DNA of 64,000 nucleotides, from the NCBI RefSeq assembly GCF_002846575.1, contig NZ_PJND01000010.1:186001-250000 (forward strand). The letters are read 5' to 3'. Below, one piece after another: positions 44,701-53,217 of the stretch. The DNA is from Flavobacterium lindanitolerans. Its GTDB lineage: Bacteria > Bacteroidota > Bacteroidia > Flavobacteriales > Flavobacteriaceae. Numbering within the stretch: position 1 is the stretch's first letter; every line of letters starts with the position of its first letter. A model generated the notes under the pieces. The model saw only the letters and a program-made list of their open reading frames with translations, searched no databases and was not told the origin of the DNA. Made by a program: the position numbers and the translations under genes.

Positions 44701-47700
44701 ATATGTTGACACTAAAGCTTTTTATGACAGTAATTCTATTTTCGATAAGATAATAGAACTGCAAGGCAATGAAAAAACAATACGCATACCAATAGAAAAA
44801 GATTGGACAAAAGATCTGAAAATAATAACACGATTTATTTGGGAAAATCAAATCTTTGAAGAAAAAATAAATGTCCCTCTTCCTGAAAACAAAGAAAATC
44901 TTGCTATAGAAACTATTAATCTTCGAAATAAGATAGAACCCGGAAACAGCGAAACATGGTCTTTTTTAATCAAAAATCAAGACAAAAAAGGAAATATGGC
45001 AGAAGTCCTAGCTTCTATGTATGATGCTTCATTAGATCAATTTGGAAAAAAAGCATGGGATAAGGATTTTAAATTCAATGATTATAATTACAACAATACA
45101 CCAAGAATAGAGATTTTAGGTATTGGTGAAAATACTACAGAACTTAAAAATCTAAAACAAAAACACTATTCATTCAGTACGCAAAGAAATGACTTAAACT
45201 GGTTTGGTTTTAATTTTACGGGATCAGAGCAGAACGACTTACGGTATCAGCAATATTTAATAGAAAAGTTAGTACTGTCTAATGGAAAAACCATTTCAGG
45301 AGTTGTTATGGAAAACGGCATGCCTTTACCCGGAGTTAATGTTATAGTGTCAGGAACAGATAGAGGAACTCAAACCGATTATGACGGAAAATATGAAATA
45401 AAGGCCATATTTGGCGAAATCCTTGAATTTAATTTTGTTGGGTTCAGAGAAAAATTCATCTATATCAATAATAGTGTCATAGATGTTGACATGGATGCCA
45501 GAGATGAATTTCTTAATGAAGTTATCGTGACGGGATATGCAACTACTAAAAGAAAAAGAAGTTTAGCAGCAGTAAATTTTAATACTATTGATGTAATTGA
45601 AGAAAGATCAAATGCTTCAGTAATTCAAAACTTACAAGGTATGGTTTCTGGTTTGAATATCGGTTCCGGGAGTGGTGAGCCGGGCTATGATACTACCATT
45701 TTTCTTCGCGGTAATGGCTCAATAAATTCAGGCAAAGCATCATTATTTATTGTTGATGGTGTACCTGTTGGAGAAGACGAATATCGATCTATTGATCTAA
45801 AAGATATTATTTCTGCAAATTTCTTAAAAGGCAATGAGGCGACTTCACTTTATGGCTCAAGAGCTTCAAATGGTGTTGTAATAATCACTACAAAAAAATC
45901 ACTGGAAGCCCTGACTGGAGTAAAAGCCCGAAAAAACCTTTCAGAAACGGCTTTCTTTTTTCCTCAATTGCAAACTGATGGTAAAGGAAATCTAAAATTC
46001 AGTTTCACATCGCCGGAAGCACTGACTCAATGGAAGCTAAGGCTTTTTGCCCATACTAAAAAAGCAGTTTCCGGATATTTGGAAAATTTTATTATTACCC
46101 AAAAAGACCTGATGGTACTTCCAAACGTCCCTCGTTTTTTAAGAGAAAATGATACCATCGTAATTACGTCAAAAATTTCAAACATCACTTCCGATCCAAA
46201 AAGCGGAATCGCCATACTACAACTTTTTGATGCAGTAACTATGGAGCCAATAGATGCAAAAATGCTGAATTCAGACAATGTCAAAAATTTTAATATCAAG
46301 GCAAATGGCAATACAACAGTAAGCTGGAAATTATTCGTACCACAAGGATTACAAGGCGTGCAGTATAAAATTTTGGCAAAAGCCGGAGATTTTACAGATG
46401 GTGAAGAAAACATACTTCCTGTCCTGACCAATACTATGCTGGTGACTGAGAGTATACCGCTTTGGATTCCCGGCAACACTAAAAAGGAATATGTTTTTGA
46501 AAACTTTAAAAACAACCAATCTGCAACATTGCGAAACCATTTGCTTACTCTGGAATATACTTCAAATCCTGCCTGGTATGCCATCAAGTCATTGCCTTAC
46601 CTGATGGAATATGAACATGAATGTGCCGAACAGGTTTTCTCAAGATATTACGCCAATACTTTAGCCAATGAAATTATAACCGGCAATCCAAAGATTGCGG
46701 CCGTTTTCGATGCCTGGAAAAAAGCAGGAAATCCGATTTCAAAATTAGAGCAGAACGAAGAATTAAAATCACTGATTTTAGCCGAAACGCCATGGGCAAA
46801 AGACACCGAGAATGAAGAACAGCAAAAGAAAAATCTGGCATTGTTGTTCGATTTAGAAAAAATGAAAACGGATATCAATGACAATTTTGAAAAGTTAGAC
46901 CGTAAACAATCACCAAGTGGTGGTTTTCCTTGGTTTAGCGGTGGAAATGATAATGAATACATTACACGTCATATTGTTACGGGACTGGGGCATCTCGAAA
47001 AACTAAAAATCTCAAATCAAAATATTGAGAAATTCAGGCGAATTACGGCCAAAGCAGTTCCTTTTATTGATGAGAAGTTTTTAGCCCGAAACAAAAATGC
47101 AGAAATCAATCAAAAGAAAAACAAAATCTGGAATTATGATATCTACAATGATTTGCATTACTTATATGCCAGAAGTTTTTACACCAACACCTATCCAGTA
47201 AACGACAGTCTTCAAAAAGCAATCTTAAAACACCTTGACTACGCAAAGAAACATTGGATGGAATATGGATTGTATCAAAAAGCAATGGCCACATTGGCAC
47301 TAAATCGTTTTGGAGAAAAGGAAACTGCAAAAAAAATAATAACGAGCTTAAAAGAGACAGCCATAAATAACGAAGAAAACGGAATGTATTGGCTTAACAA
47401 TAAAGCAGGCTGGTATTGGTATCAGGCACCTGTTGAAACACAAGCCTTATTGATTGAAGCTTTCAGCGAAATTGGGGATGAGAAAAAATCGGTTGAAGCG
47501 ATGAAAGTATGGTTGCTCAAAAACCGGCAAACAAAATCATGGAATACCACCAAGGCTACAACCGAAGCCATATATGCCTTATTGCTCCACGGAGAAGATT
47601 GGCTTTCTGTCAAGGACAATACAGTCATAAAGCTGGGCGATGAAAAAATCGTGACTAAAAAATTAGCCCAAAATGAAAAAGAGGCGGAGAGCGGCTATAT

Positions 47701-48265
47701 CAAGATGAGTTGGAAAGCGGATGAAATCACTAAAGACATGTCCGCTATAAGCATCAATAACAAAAGTAGCATACCCGGGTATGGAGGCTTTTATTGGCAA
47801 TATTTTGAAGATTTGGATAAGATAAAGTCCAGTCAGGACAGTCCGCTTTCAATTGAAAAAGAATTATACATCAAGGGAAATACAGATAAAGGCAAAGAGC
47901 TCCAGAAAATAACGAATAAGAAAGCGCTTAAGGTTGGAGATTTGGTAACCGTCCGATTGGTTATTTATGCCAAAGACGATATGGATTTTATACATCTGAA
48001 AGACATGAGAGCAGCAGCCTTTGAACCTGTGGATGTACTTTCTGAATATAAATGGCAAGGCGGTTTGGGATACTACATGAGCACAAAAGATGCAGCTACC
48101 CATTTCTTCTTTGACAACATCAGTAAAGGAAAATATGTACTGGAATATGACATCAGGGTCAATAATCCCGGAGAATTATCAAACGGCATCACAACAATTC
48201 AGAGCATGTATGCCCCAGAGTTCTCAAGCCATAGCAAAGGAATTCGTGTAAAAATAGAAGAATAG
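41729..48265 (+). CDS. Alpha-2-macroglobulin family protein with inserted TonB-plug domain
   Basis: A 2178-residue secreted protein (signal peptide MKKIIGLLALFFSLSIAAQ, no lipobox Cys). A helical N-terminal region reaches to about 370. Macroglobulin domains include LYTDRAIYRPGQNIFFKGI (MG2, about 575-590) and VYKSRLKTNEFGSIAGEFQI. At about 1185-1253 is a carboxypeptidase-like domain (ISGVVMENGMPLPGVNVIVS), then at 1261-1391 a SusC-type plug (RGNGSINSGKASLFIVDGVP, NEATSLYGSRASNGVVIITT). The A2M domain follows, with the thioester motif Cys1632-Ala-Glu-Gln. No TonB barrel is present. Relatives trap proteases at the cell envelope. The neighbour is a peptidase gene, not pbpC as in E. coli. Confidence 0.9.
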   Translation: MKKIIGLLALFFSLSIAAQSFDKNWNKVYEYEYDGKIKSASEELNKIYIKARKKNDQAEIIRTFIYQSKFMMTLEEEAQYKIIKNLQKEIQAKDIPTKSIFNYIYGQLLRDYLYAKNYYLKNRTGSDSIVDPDFRTWAINDFKKEIDMAYEKSIENDAILLKTPLNDYKEIFTLTEHEADLNKSLYDFLTEKYLQKYYYYGGLSEEENSFLKNNIQDLYGETSVFQKIKIEPLIKSFFYKKLFFYQKLERSYALQNNSLALSKTILKRVQHIYNTRNDSKEYLDQLEKFTKENNQLRAAFLYEMATVYNKNASKEKHPDYNQKAITICEEIISQKQEPYLLMAKELKRSISQKYLNITTEKYLIPNQTNKALVKFKNADTIYGSLYKIPNEWAYRYDEDRDYDSRREDKNYADRDSLFIDFANKNKAYKTFESILPKKDDYFQYTTEIILPKIEIGSYLLIMNIQKDSITENSEYAYTILNASEMLMAYSWSGKQEKIQVLHRKTGKPIQDVSIKIDSIYLKKTNKIGITTNQEDDLNGRDIKKIQAIFKNDTLTQYHDSYYYSRDDREKIKIKSKVSLYTDRAIYRPGQNIFFKGILFESKNEKTYTVPDKYVTIVVKNRNDEEVYKSRLKTNEFGSIAGEFQIPKNILIGNVLITASIDEHFNNEMSEFQRSEIYINVEEYKRPKFEIIFDPVKENFIVNQKVKIKGKATAFAGSNISDVKVSYTINRSTYYSEWYYERFHQNYNITQIASGETKTDDNGNFKIDFTAIPTENFDPKGLPIFNYRIYASITDVNGETRSSETEVKVGYHSLVLAVTTPEVINAQAKQPILLNSKNLNEQFIPTDGEIKIYKLKSPNRVLKKRPWAIPEIQTIPENEFVKLFPTDPYKDADYAENWEKDKLVYSKKINTETTKKITLENLNQWKSGKYILFFNAKDVSGKDIETKSNFYLINNADKEVADKQLFISEIKNNNPKKDGFIDLQLSTATSLLYVDTKAFYDSNSIFDKIIELQGNEKTIRIPIEKDWTKDLKIITRFIWENQIFEEKINVPLPENKENLAIETINLRNKIEPGNSETWSFLIKNQDKKGNMAEVLASMYDASLDQFGKKAWDKDFKFNDYNYNNTPRIEILGIGENTTELKNLKQKHYSFSTQRNDLNWFGFNFTGSEQNDLRYQQYLIEKLVLSNGKTISGVVMENGMPLPGVNVIVSGTDRGTQTDYDGKYEIKAIFGEILEFNFVGFREKFIYINNSVIDVDMDARDEFLNEVIVTGYATTKRKRSLAAVNFNTIDVIEERSNASVIQNLQGMVSGLNIGSGSGEPGYDTTIFLRGNGSINSGKASLFIVDGVPVGEDEYRSIDLKDIISANFLKGNEATSLYGSRASNGVVIITTKKSLEALTGVKARKNLSETAFFFPQLQTDGKGNLKFSFTSPEALTQWKLRLFAHTKKAVSGYLENFIITQKDLMVLPNVPRFLRENDTIVITSKISNITSDPKSGIAILQLFDAVTMEPIDAKMLNSDNVKNFNIKANGNTTVSWKLFVPQGLQGVQYKILAKAGDFTDGEENILPVLTNTMLVTESIPLWIPGNTKKEYVFENFKNNQSATLRNHLLTLEYTSNPAWYAIKSLPYLMEYEHECAEQVFSRYYANTLANEIITGNPKIAAVFDAWKKAGNPISKLEQNEELKSLILAETPWAKDTENEEQQKKNLALLFDLEKMKTDINDNFEKLDRKQSPSGGFPWFSGGNDNEYITRHIVTGLGHLEKLKISNQNIEKFRRITAKAVPFIDEKFLARNKNAEINQKKNKIWNYDIYNDLHYLYARSFYTNTYPVNDSLQKAILKHLDYAKKHWMEYGLYQKAMATLALNRFGEKETAKKIITSLKETAINNEENGMYWLNNKAGWYWYQAPVETQALLIEAFSEIGDEKKSVEAMKVWLLKNRQTKSWNTTKATTEAIYALLLHGEDWLSVKDNTVIKLGDEKIVTKKLAQNEKEAESGYIKMSWKADEITKDMSAISINNKSSIPGYGGFYWQYFEDLDKIKSSQDSPLSIEKELYIKGNTDKGKELQKITNKKALKVGDLVTVRLVIYAKDDMDFIHLKDMRAAAFEPVDVLSEYKWQGGLGYYMSTKDAATHFFFDNISKGKYVLEYDIRVNNPGELSNGITTIQSMYAPEFSSHSKGIRVKIEE

Positions 48266-48285
48266 ATTCTTAACAACAGGAATAA

Positions 48286-48317
48286 AAAAAGCCGTTTCAA
48301 AACTGAAACGGCTTTTT
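48286..48317. terminator. Bidirectional terminator between the macroglobulin and S46 genes
   Basis: AAAAAGCCGTTTCA (48286-48299) and TGAAACGGCTTTTT (48304-48317) form a perfect 14-bp stem with the loop AAAC. Each strand ends in T residues, so it serves both convergent genes. Confidence 0.9.
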
Positions 48318-48348
48318 AATTTATTTGAACTAATAACTAATCTGAAAA

Positions 48349-50496
48349 TTATTTTGCGATTGTCATTTCGTCAATGATATGTTTTGCACCGGCATATTTG
48401 TCAATGATAAACAAAACATAACGGATATCAACGTTGATTGTTCTTTGCAGTTTAGAATCAAAGATTACGTCACCGGCCATAGCTTCGATGTTACCGTCAA
48501 AAGCTACACCAATAAGCTCTCCTTTTCCATTCAATACCGGAGAACCTGAGTTACCACCTGTAATATCGTTGTCTGTCAGGAAGTTTACAGGCATATATCC
48601 TTTTTTATCAGCATATGGCCCGAAATCTTTTTTATCGTTCAATTCAATCAATCTCTTAGGCAAATCAAACTCCTGGTCGTTTGGCTTGTATTTTTTGATT
48701 GTTCCCTGAAGTGTAGTATAGTTGTTGATTTTTGCATCATTTCTCTTATCAGCAGGTAATGCACGAACTTTACCGTAAGTCAGACGCAAAGTTGAATTTG
48801 CATCCGGATATTTGATTTTGTTAAGTTTAGACTCACGCAATCCTTCTACAAGAAGACGGAATGACTTTTGGAAATCATTTTCTAACTTCGCCAAATCTTC
48901 CGGCTTGCTTCTGTAAGTAGCCAAAATGCTAGATGAAAGTAAATACAACTTATCATTTTTCAATGCATCCACATTTGGATTTTTCAAAAATGCTTCAGCT
49001 TTTTCTTTTGTAGCAAAAGCGCTCTCTGCGATAGCCTCGTCTACAAATTTCGTGAAGTCATTGTTGTTTTCTTTGGCTAGCCCTTCAATGAACGGGTCAA
49101 GTTTGTAACCTGCTTTTTTAGCATAAAGGTTTAATTCTGCAATCAATACATCTCTTTCCAATGGAAGGTAGAAACCTTCGTAAACACCTTCAATTGCTGC
49201 CTGAAGTCTTGGAAGCATTTCTGCTTTCTTAGCATCATTTTCTTTGGCATAAGCAGCGATTCCGTTTCCTAAACTTGCAGGACCACCAGCCAGGCTGCTG
49301 TTTCTTAAAATAGAAATCAGGTAGTTATCGTGTCTTGATTTTTCGTTTGTTGCTTTGTAGTAATTGTTGATAGTCGCAACTACATCACCATATTTTTGCT
49401 TGTTCTCCGGCTTGTTTGCCCATTTGTTGAACTCAGCCTCTTCTTTTTGTTTTGTAGCGGCAGTTTTGAACTTTGTCAATGCATCAATCATTCCCTGACG
49501 GTTTTTCCAATAGTTTGCTACAGAAGCATATTTAGAAGCGTAGTTTAAACGAACCTGGTCGCTTTTGTCCATGTGGAATTTCATAGCGTCCATACCTGCT
49601 TTAGAACCTTCAACCCATGCAGGGTATGCAAATTTTACATTTTGCTCAATTCCTCCGGCCGGCATCCAACGGTTTGTTCTACCCGGATAACCTAAAATCA
49701 TAGCAAAATCATTTTCCTGAACACCTTTCAAGCTGATTGGCAAGTGGTGCTTAGGCTTTAACGGAACGTTGTCCGGAGAATATTCAGCAGGATTTCCGTC
49801 TTTGTCAGCATAAACTCTGAACATAGAGAAATCTCCTGTGTGACGTGGCCATTCCCAGTTGTCTGTGTCACCTCCGAATTTTCCAATGCTTTCCGGCGGA
49901 GTTCCAACTAAACGAACGTCTTTATAGTCCTGATAAACGAAATAGTAATATTCATTTCCCTGGAAAAAAGAACGAACAGAAACAGTATACTTTCCTCCTT
50001 CGTCATTTTCCTTTTGGATTTTAGCAATTTCCTGGTTGATTACTTTTTCGCGCTCAGCCTCGCTCATGCCGTCATTTACTTTAGAAAGAATTCTTTTTGA
50101 AACATCGTCCATTCTCACAAAGAAACGTACATAAAGTGAGTTTGGCTTGATTTCAGATTTCTTGTCTTTTGCCCAGAAACCATCTCTCAAATAGTTGTCT
50201 TTTGGAGTAGAAACTTCAGCAATCGCATCATAACCACAGTGGTGGTTAGTCAAAACCAAACCTTGATTAGAAATAATTTCTGCAGTACAGCCACCATTGA
50301 ACTGAACAATTGCGTCTTTAATACTTGAATGGTTGATACTGTAGATTTCCTCAGAAGTCAGTTGCAATCCCATTTTTTGCATGTCACGGTGATTCAAACG
50401 CTCAATGAACATCAGGAACCACATCCCTTCGTCAGCCTTTACTGTTGTAGGAACAAGCAGTATAGCTGTAATTAAGGATAAAATAATTTTTTTCAT
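48349..50496 (-). CDS. S46 family dipeptidyl peptidase, DPP7-like
   Basis: A 715-residue periplasmic serine peptidase, signal peptide to VKA (residue 21). The trypsin-like triad is visible: His86 in LTNHHCGYDAIAE, Asp in GGDTDNWEWPRHTGDFSMFR, Ser650 in ITGGNSGSPVLNGKGE. In S46 enzymes an Arg in the FDRN position marks DPP11 (acidic P1), whereas a Gly marks DPP7 (hydrophobic P1); this protein has AFDGN with Gly668, so DPP7-like specificity is predicted. It releases dipeptides from oligopeptides for uptake. It converges on the macroglobulin gene. Confidence 0.92.
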   Translation of the reverse strand: MKKIILSLITAILLVPTTVKADEGMWFLMFIERLNHRDMQKMGLQLTSEEIYSINHSSIKDAIVQFNGGCTAEIISNQGLVLTNHHCGYDAIAEVSTPKDNYLRDGFWAKDKKSEIKPNSLYVRFFVRMDDVSKRILSKVNDGMSEAEREKVINQEIAKIQKENDEGGKYTVSVRSFFQGNEYYYFVYQDYKDVRLVGTPPESIGKFGGDTDNWEWPRHTGDFSMFRVYADKDGNPAEYSPDNVPLKPKHHLPISLKGVQENDFAMILGYPGRTNRWMPAGGIEQNVKFAYPAWVEGSKAGMDAMKFHMDKSDQVRLNYASKYASVANYWKNRQGMIDALTKFKTAATKQKEEAEFNKWANKPENKQKYGDVVATINNYYKATNEKSRHDNYLISILRNSSLAGGPASLGNGIAAYAKENDAKKAEMLPRLQAAIEGVYEGFYLPLERDVLIAELNLYAKKAGYKLDPFIEGLAKENNNDFTKFVDEAIAESAFATKEKAEAFLKNPNVDALKNDKLYLLSSSILATYRSKPEDLAKLENDFQKSFRLLVEGLRESKLNKIKYPDANSTLRLTYGKVRALPADKRNDAKINNYTTLQGTIKKYKPNDQEFDLPKRLIELNDKKDFGPYADKKGYMPVNFLTDNDITGGNSGSPVLNGKGELIGVAFDGNIEAMAGDVIFDSKLQRTINVDIRYVLFIIDKYAGAKHIIDEMTIAK

Positions 50497-50644
50497 TTAT
50501 TAGTATTTAAAGTTTAATAGGTATGTGAGTAGTCGCATAAAATGATTTTTTGTTACATTTTGACTGCCTGACATATATTTTTGCGATGCGAATATAACTC
50601 CATTTTGGAATTTTAGACTTATAAACGATGAGAAAACTAAATCG

Positions 50645-52690
50645 TTATCGCAATTTTAACTTTTGTTTTAGACTTCTTGTTTCCTGCCCTTTTAATATGA
50701 TATCTTCATCACGACCTGCTATTTCCTTTGCTTTCCTGCTTTTTTGTTGCGGCAGAAAATTTCTCTCGTTCAGATGCGAATAATACTGCTGAATAAATGC
50801 CTTGAAGTACAAAACATTTTTTTTGTCCTGAGGGGTTTTACTTTTCAGAAGATTATTTTTCCACAACGGGTCTTTTCTGTAATCGGATTTGACCAAGATG
50901 TCTTTTTCATTGAACTGGTAATAATAGGAATCGGTTGTGCAGTTAAAGGCGCTATTTGAAAAATTAATTGCAAAATGATTTTCCTGCTCCTCTTTATTAA
51001 AATGATTTTTACCAAAAGCAAAATAAGGCTTATCATAATCAAGCATTCCTAAAAGTGTGGGCATGATATCTATATGTTGCATAATTTTATCATCTGTTCC
51101 TTTAAAGTTTTTTCCCGGATGATAAAACAAAATCGGAATAGAATAATCAAAAGGCGGCTTTAAAAACTTTGGCGAATCTGCCCCGGAAGCATGGTCTGCC
51201 GTTATAACAAAAAGAGTGTTCTTATACCACGGTTCCTTTTTTATTCCTTCAAAAAAAGTCTTCAACGCATAATCAGAATATTTAATCACACGGTGTATCG
51301 GGAGCGTTCCTTCTGCAAATTTGCCTTTAAGTTCTGCCGGAATACTAAACGGATGATGGGATGAAAGCGTAAAAACAGTCGTAAAAAAAGGTTTTGGCAT
51401 CACGTTGATTTTTTCGTGAACAAAAGGCCAGAATTTATGATCCCATATCCCCCATTTCCCATCAAAGTCATCATCTCCTTTTGCTTCTTCATACTCTTCT
51501 CTGGACTGGAATTCTTTAATATCGAGGTTTTTTCCAAAAGACACAAATCCCATCGATTCTTTTACGGCACCGTGCATAAAAGCCGTATGGTAGCCCATTT
51601 CATTCATACAGGCCGGCAACGCATGATAATCGGCAACAGAATTTGGCAATGAAAGAAACGGTTCTTTGAAAGTAGGAATTGAAGCCCAAATAGCAGGTAA
51701 GGCATCCATAGACCGGTAGCCGTTTTGATGCGCATTCGTAAAGAGATAGCCTTCATTAAAGAGCGAATCTAAAAACGGCGTATGCGTTTCCTGTTTAGGC
51801 TTGAACTGGTCGGAAAGGCTTTTGATATGGGCTTTTCCGAAGCTTTCTAAAATTATGATAAAAACATTGGTATTCCGGTCAATCTTAAATTTGCCTGAAG
51901 ACGACGGCATGTGTGTTGTAGGCATATAAGCTTCGGCAGTACTTTTATCAAAATATTCAAGCTTAGGCACTTTTTTAGATTTACCTATTGTCCTGAAAAG
52001 GCAGAAAGGATTACTCAATATCAAGGAAGTATGGGAAGCATTGCTTGTATAAAGAAAAGCATCGCTCATCGAAATGGGGAAAGAAGCTTTTGAAAGACTG
52101 GCTCCCCTCACCAAAAAAACGGTTAGAAAAACCATTACACCCAGATATGCCGAATTAACCACATAGTAATCTCTATTGTTTGATAATATGGATTTTTCAT
52201 ATCCTATACGCCTATAGCCCACACAAAGCATAGCCAGTACAAGAAAATAGAAGATAAAGCCATACCAGTAGTCAACCATAAAGTCGAGTATCAAAAGTGA
52301 GAAACTGTCTTCCTTAACCAAAAACAAATCTCCTAAAACCAATCGGGACTGTTTGTATGGATAATAAAACACATCCGCAAAATTGACCAGTAGCCCGAGG
52401 CTGTTTGAAATCATGTAAACCCAGAAAAGCCTTTTCTGATAGTTTTCTTTTTCCCGAAACCGAAAAGGCAACAGCGACAAAAATATAAAAGGCAAATTCA
52501 GATAAAGTATGGAAACCGTATCAAACATCAGGCTTCCGCGAAGCAAAGAAAAAATATCCTTGTGGTGGATAGGGTCAATCAGGTGGTCGTTAAAAAAATA
52601 AAAGATAAATCTTCCGAGCATGAATGCGACATAAACGACCAAAAGCCGCAACAGCATAACGGTAAAATCATTTTTCCAGTTGATTTTCAT
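50645..52690 (-). CDS. LtaS-type sulfatase-fold membrane protein
   Basis: A 681-residue protein from the ATG at 52690 (the longer frame begins with TTG). Five TM segments lie in residues 1-220 and an alkaline-phosphatase-type domain follows: NVFIIILESFGKAHIKSLSD gives the metal Glu, GYRSMDALPAIWASI the nucleophile region (Ser here where LtaS has Thr), and LFVITADHASGADSPKFL plus FYHPGKN the later metal ligands. Relatives transfer phosphoglycerol or phosphoethanolamine to lipids or glycans. Gram-negative Bacteroidota lack lipoteichoic acid, so the real acceptor is unknown. Confidence 0.85.
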   Translation of the reverse strand: MKINWKNDFTVMLLRLLVVYVAFMLGRFIFYFFNDHLIDPIHHKDIFSLLRGSLMFDTVSILYLNLPFIFLSLLPFRFREKENYQKRLFWVYMISNSLGLLVNFADVFYYPYKQSRLVLGDLFLVKEDSFSLLILDFMVDYWYGFIFYFLVLAMLCVGYRRIGYEKSILSNNRDYYVVNSAYLGVMVFLTVFLVRGASLSKASFPISMSDAFLYTSNASHTSLILSNPFCLFRTIGKSKKVPKLEYFDKSTAEAYMPTTHMPSSSGKFKIDRNTNVFIIILESFGKAHIKSLSDQFKPKQETHTPFLDSLFNEGYLFTNAHQNGYRSMDALPAIWASIPTFKEPFLSLPNSVADYHALPACMNEMGYHTAFMHGAVKESMGFVSFGKNLDIKEFQSREEYEEAKGDDDFDGKWGIWDHKFWPFVHEKINVMPKPFFTTVFTLSSHHPFSIPAELKGKFAEGTLPIHRVIKYSDYALKTFFEGIKKEPWYKNTLFVITADHASGADSPKFLKPPFDYSIPILFYHPGKNFKGTDDKIMQHIDIMPTLLGMLDYDKPYFAFGKNHFNKEEQENHFAINFSNSAFNCTTDSYYYQFNEKDILVKSDYRKDPLWKNNLLKSKTPQDKKNVLYFKAFIQQYYSHLNERNFLPQQKSRKAKEIAGRDEDIILKGQETRSLKQKLKLR

Positions 52691-52819
52691 AAAATCTAAC
52701 TCTATTATGTTCTTCTGCAAAACAAGTCCTAAAACTAATTCTGTGGTTCCAGAAGAAGCGGTGGGGAATCGAAGTAAAACGTTTGTTCACACAAAAATAA
52801 CGAATAATTCACATTCGGT

Positions 52820-53041
52820 TTACGTGCCTGAAAAATTTATATCAACCATTTTAAACTCATAAAAAAAGCATCCTTGCAGATGCTTCAATTTTTCTTTTTG
52901 TATCACTTCTATTGCTTTTCGCAATGCGTTCTGGCTGTCGTCAATTACAATATCCTGAAAGACACTTTCCTTATTGATAACGCAGCTTGGCCTTACATCA
53001 GGGCTGGTTGATATCTGAAATGTAAATTTGGAATACGGCAA
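52820..53041 (-). pseudogene. Possible gene remnant
   Basis: A 73-codon frame on the minus strand with no ATG: it starts at a TTG just after an in-frame TAG. The reading (PYSKFTFQISTSPDVRPSCV, then INKESVFQDIVIDDSQNALR and KAIEVIQKEKLKHL) has the composition of real protein. However, a terminator hairpin (52861-52885) lies within its last codons, as though the true gene ended or decayed there. I recognise no family. It could instead be a small gene with a TTG start. Confidence 0.3.
52861..52885 (-). terminator. Intrinsic terminator, minus strand
   Basis: AAGCATC (52866-52872) pairs with GATGCTT (52879-52885) around the loop CTTGCA, and on the minus strand seven T follow at once. It precedes the sulfatase-fold gene by about 170 nt and would end transcription coming from 53041. 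Confidence 0.6.
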
Positions 53042-53170
53042 TGCATACTACACTAAAGTGTAGGTAAAACAAATCGAACCAACTTATAATTACTCTGTTT
53101 TCATCAACAATAAGGAGTTGCCTGTTGGCGCCTATAAAGATGATTTTTCAAGCGGATAGACGAAAATAAA

Positions 53171-53204
53171 ATATAAAAGGCGACCTGATGGTCGCCTTTT
53201 ATAT
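53171..53204 (-). terminator. Terminator of obgE
   Basis: A perfect 15-bp stem (53171-53185 with 53190-53204, core AAAAGGCGACC / GGTCGCCTTTT) with the loop TGAT. It lies 14 nt past the obgE stop. Because both arms carry A or T ends it may act in both directions. Confidence 0.9.
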
Positions 53205-53217
53205 TTGTTTGTCTTTA

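Larger units (their letters stand above)
52691..53217. other. 527-base region without an intact gene
   Basis: Between the sulfatase-fold gene and obgE there is no complete gene with a normal start. It holds the minus-strand remnant (52820-53041), a plus-strand stretch 53064-53159 that reads KQIEPTYNYSVFINNKELPV and GAYKDDFSSG before a TAG with no start codon, and two terminators. The picture is of degraded genes in both orientations. Confidence 0.45.

Noticed and set aside
52680..52862. 60-residue plus-strand frame upstream of the sulfatase-fold gene
   Set aside because: It overlaps the start of that gene on the opposite strand, has no promoter or family likeness and a chance-like composition.
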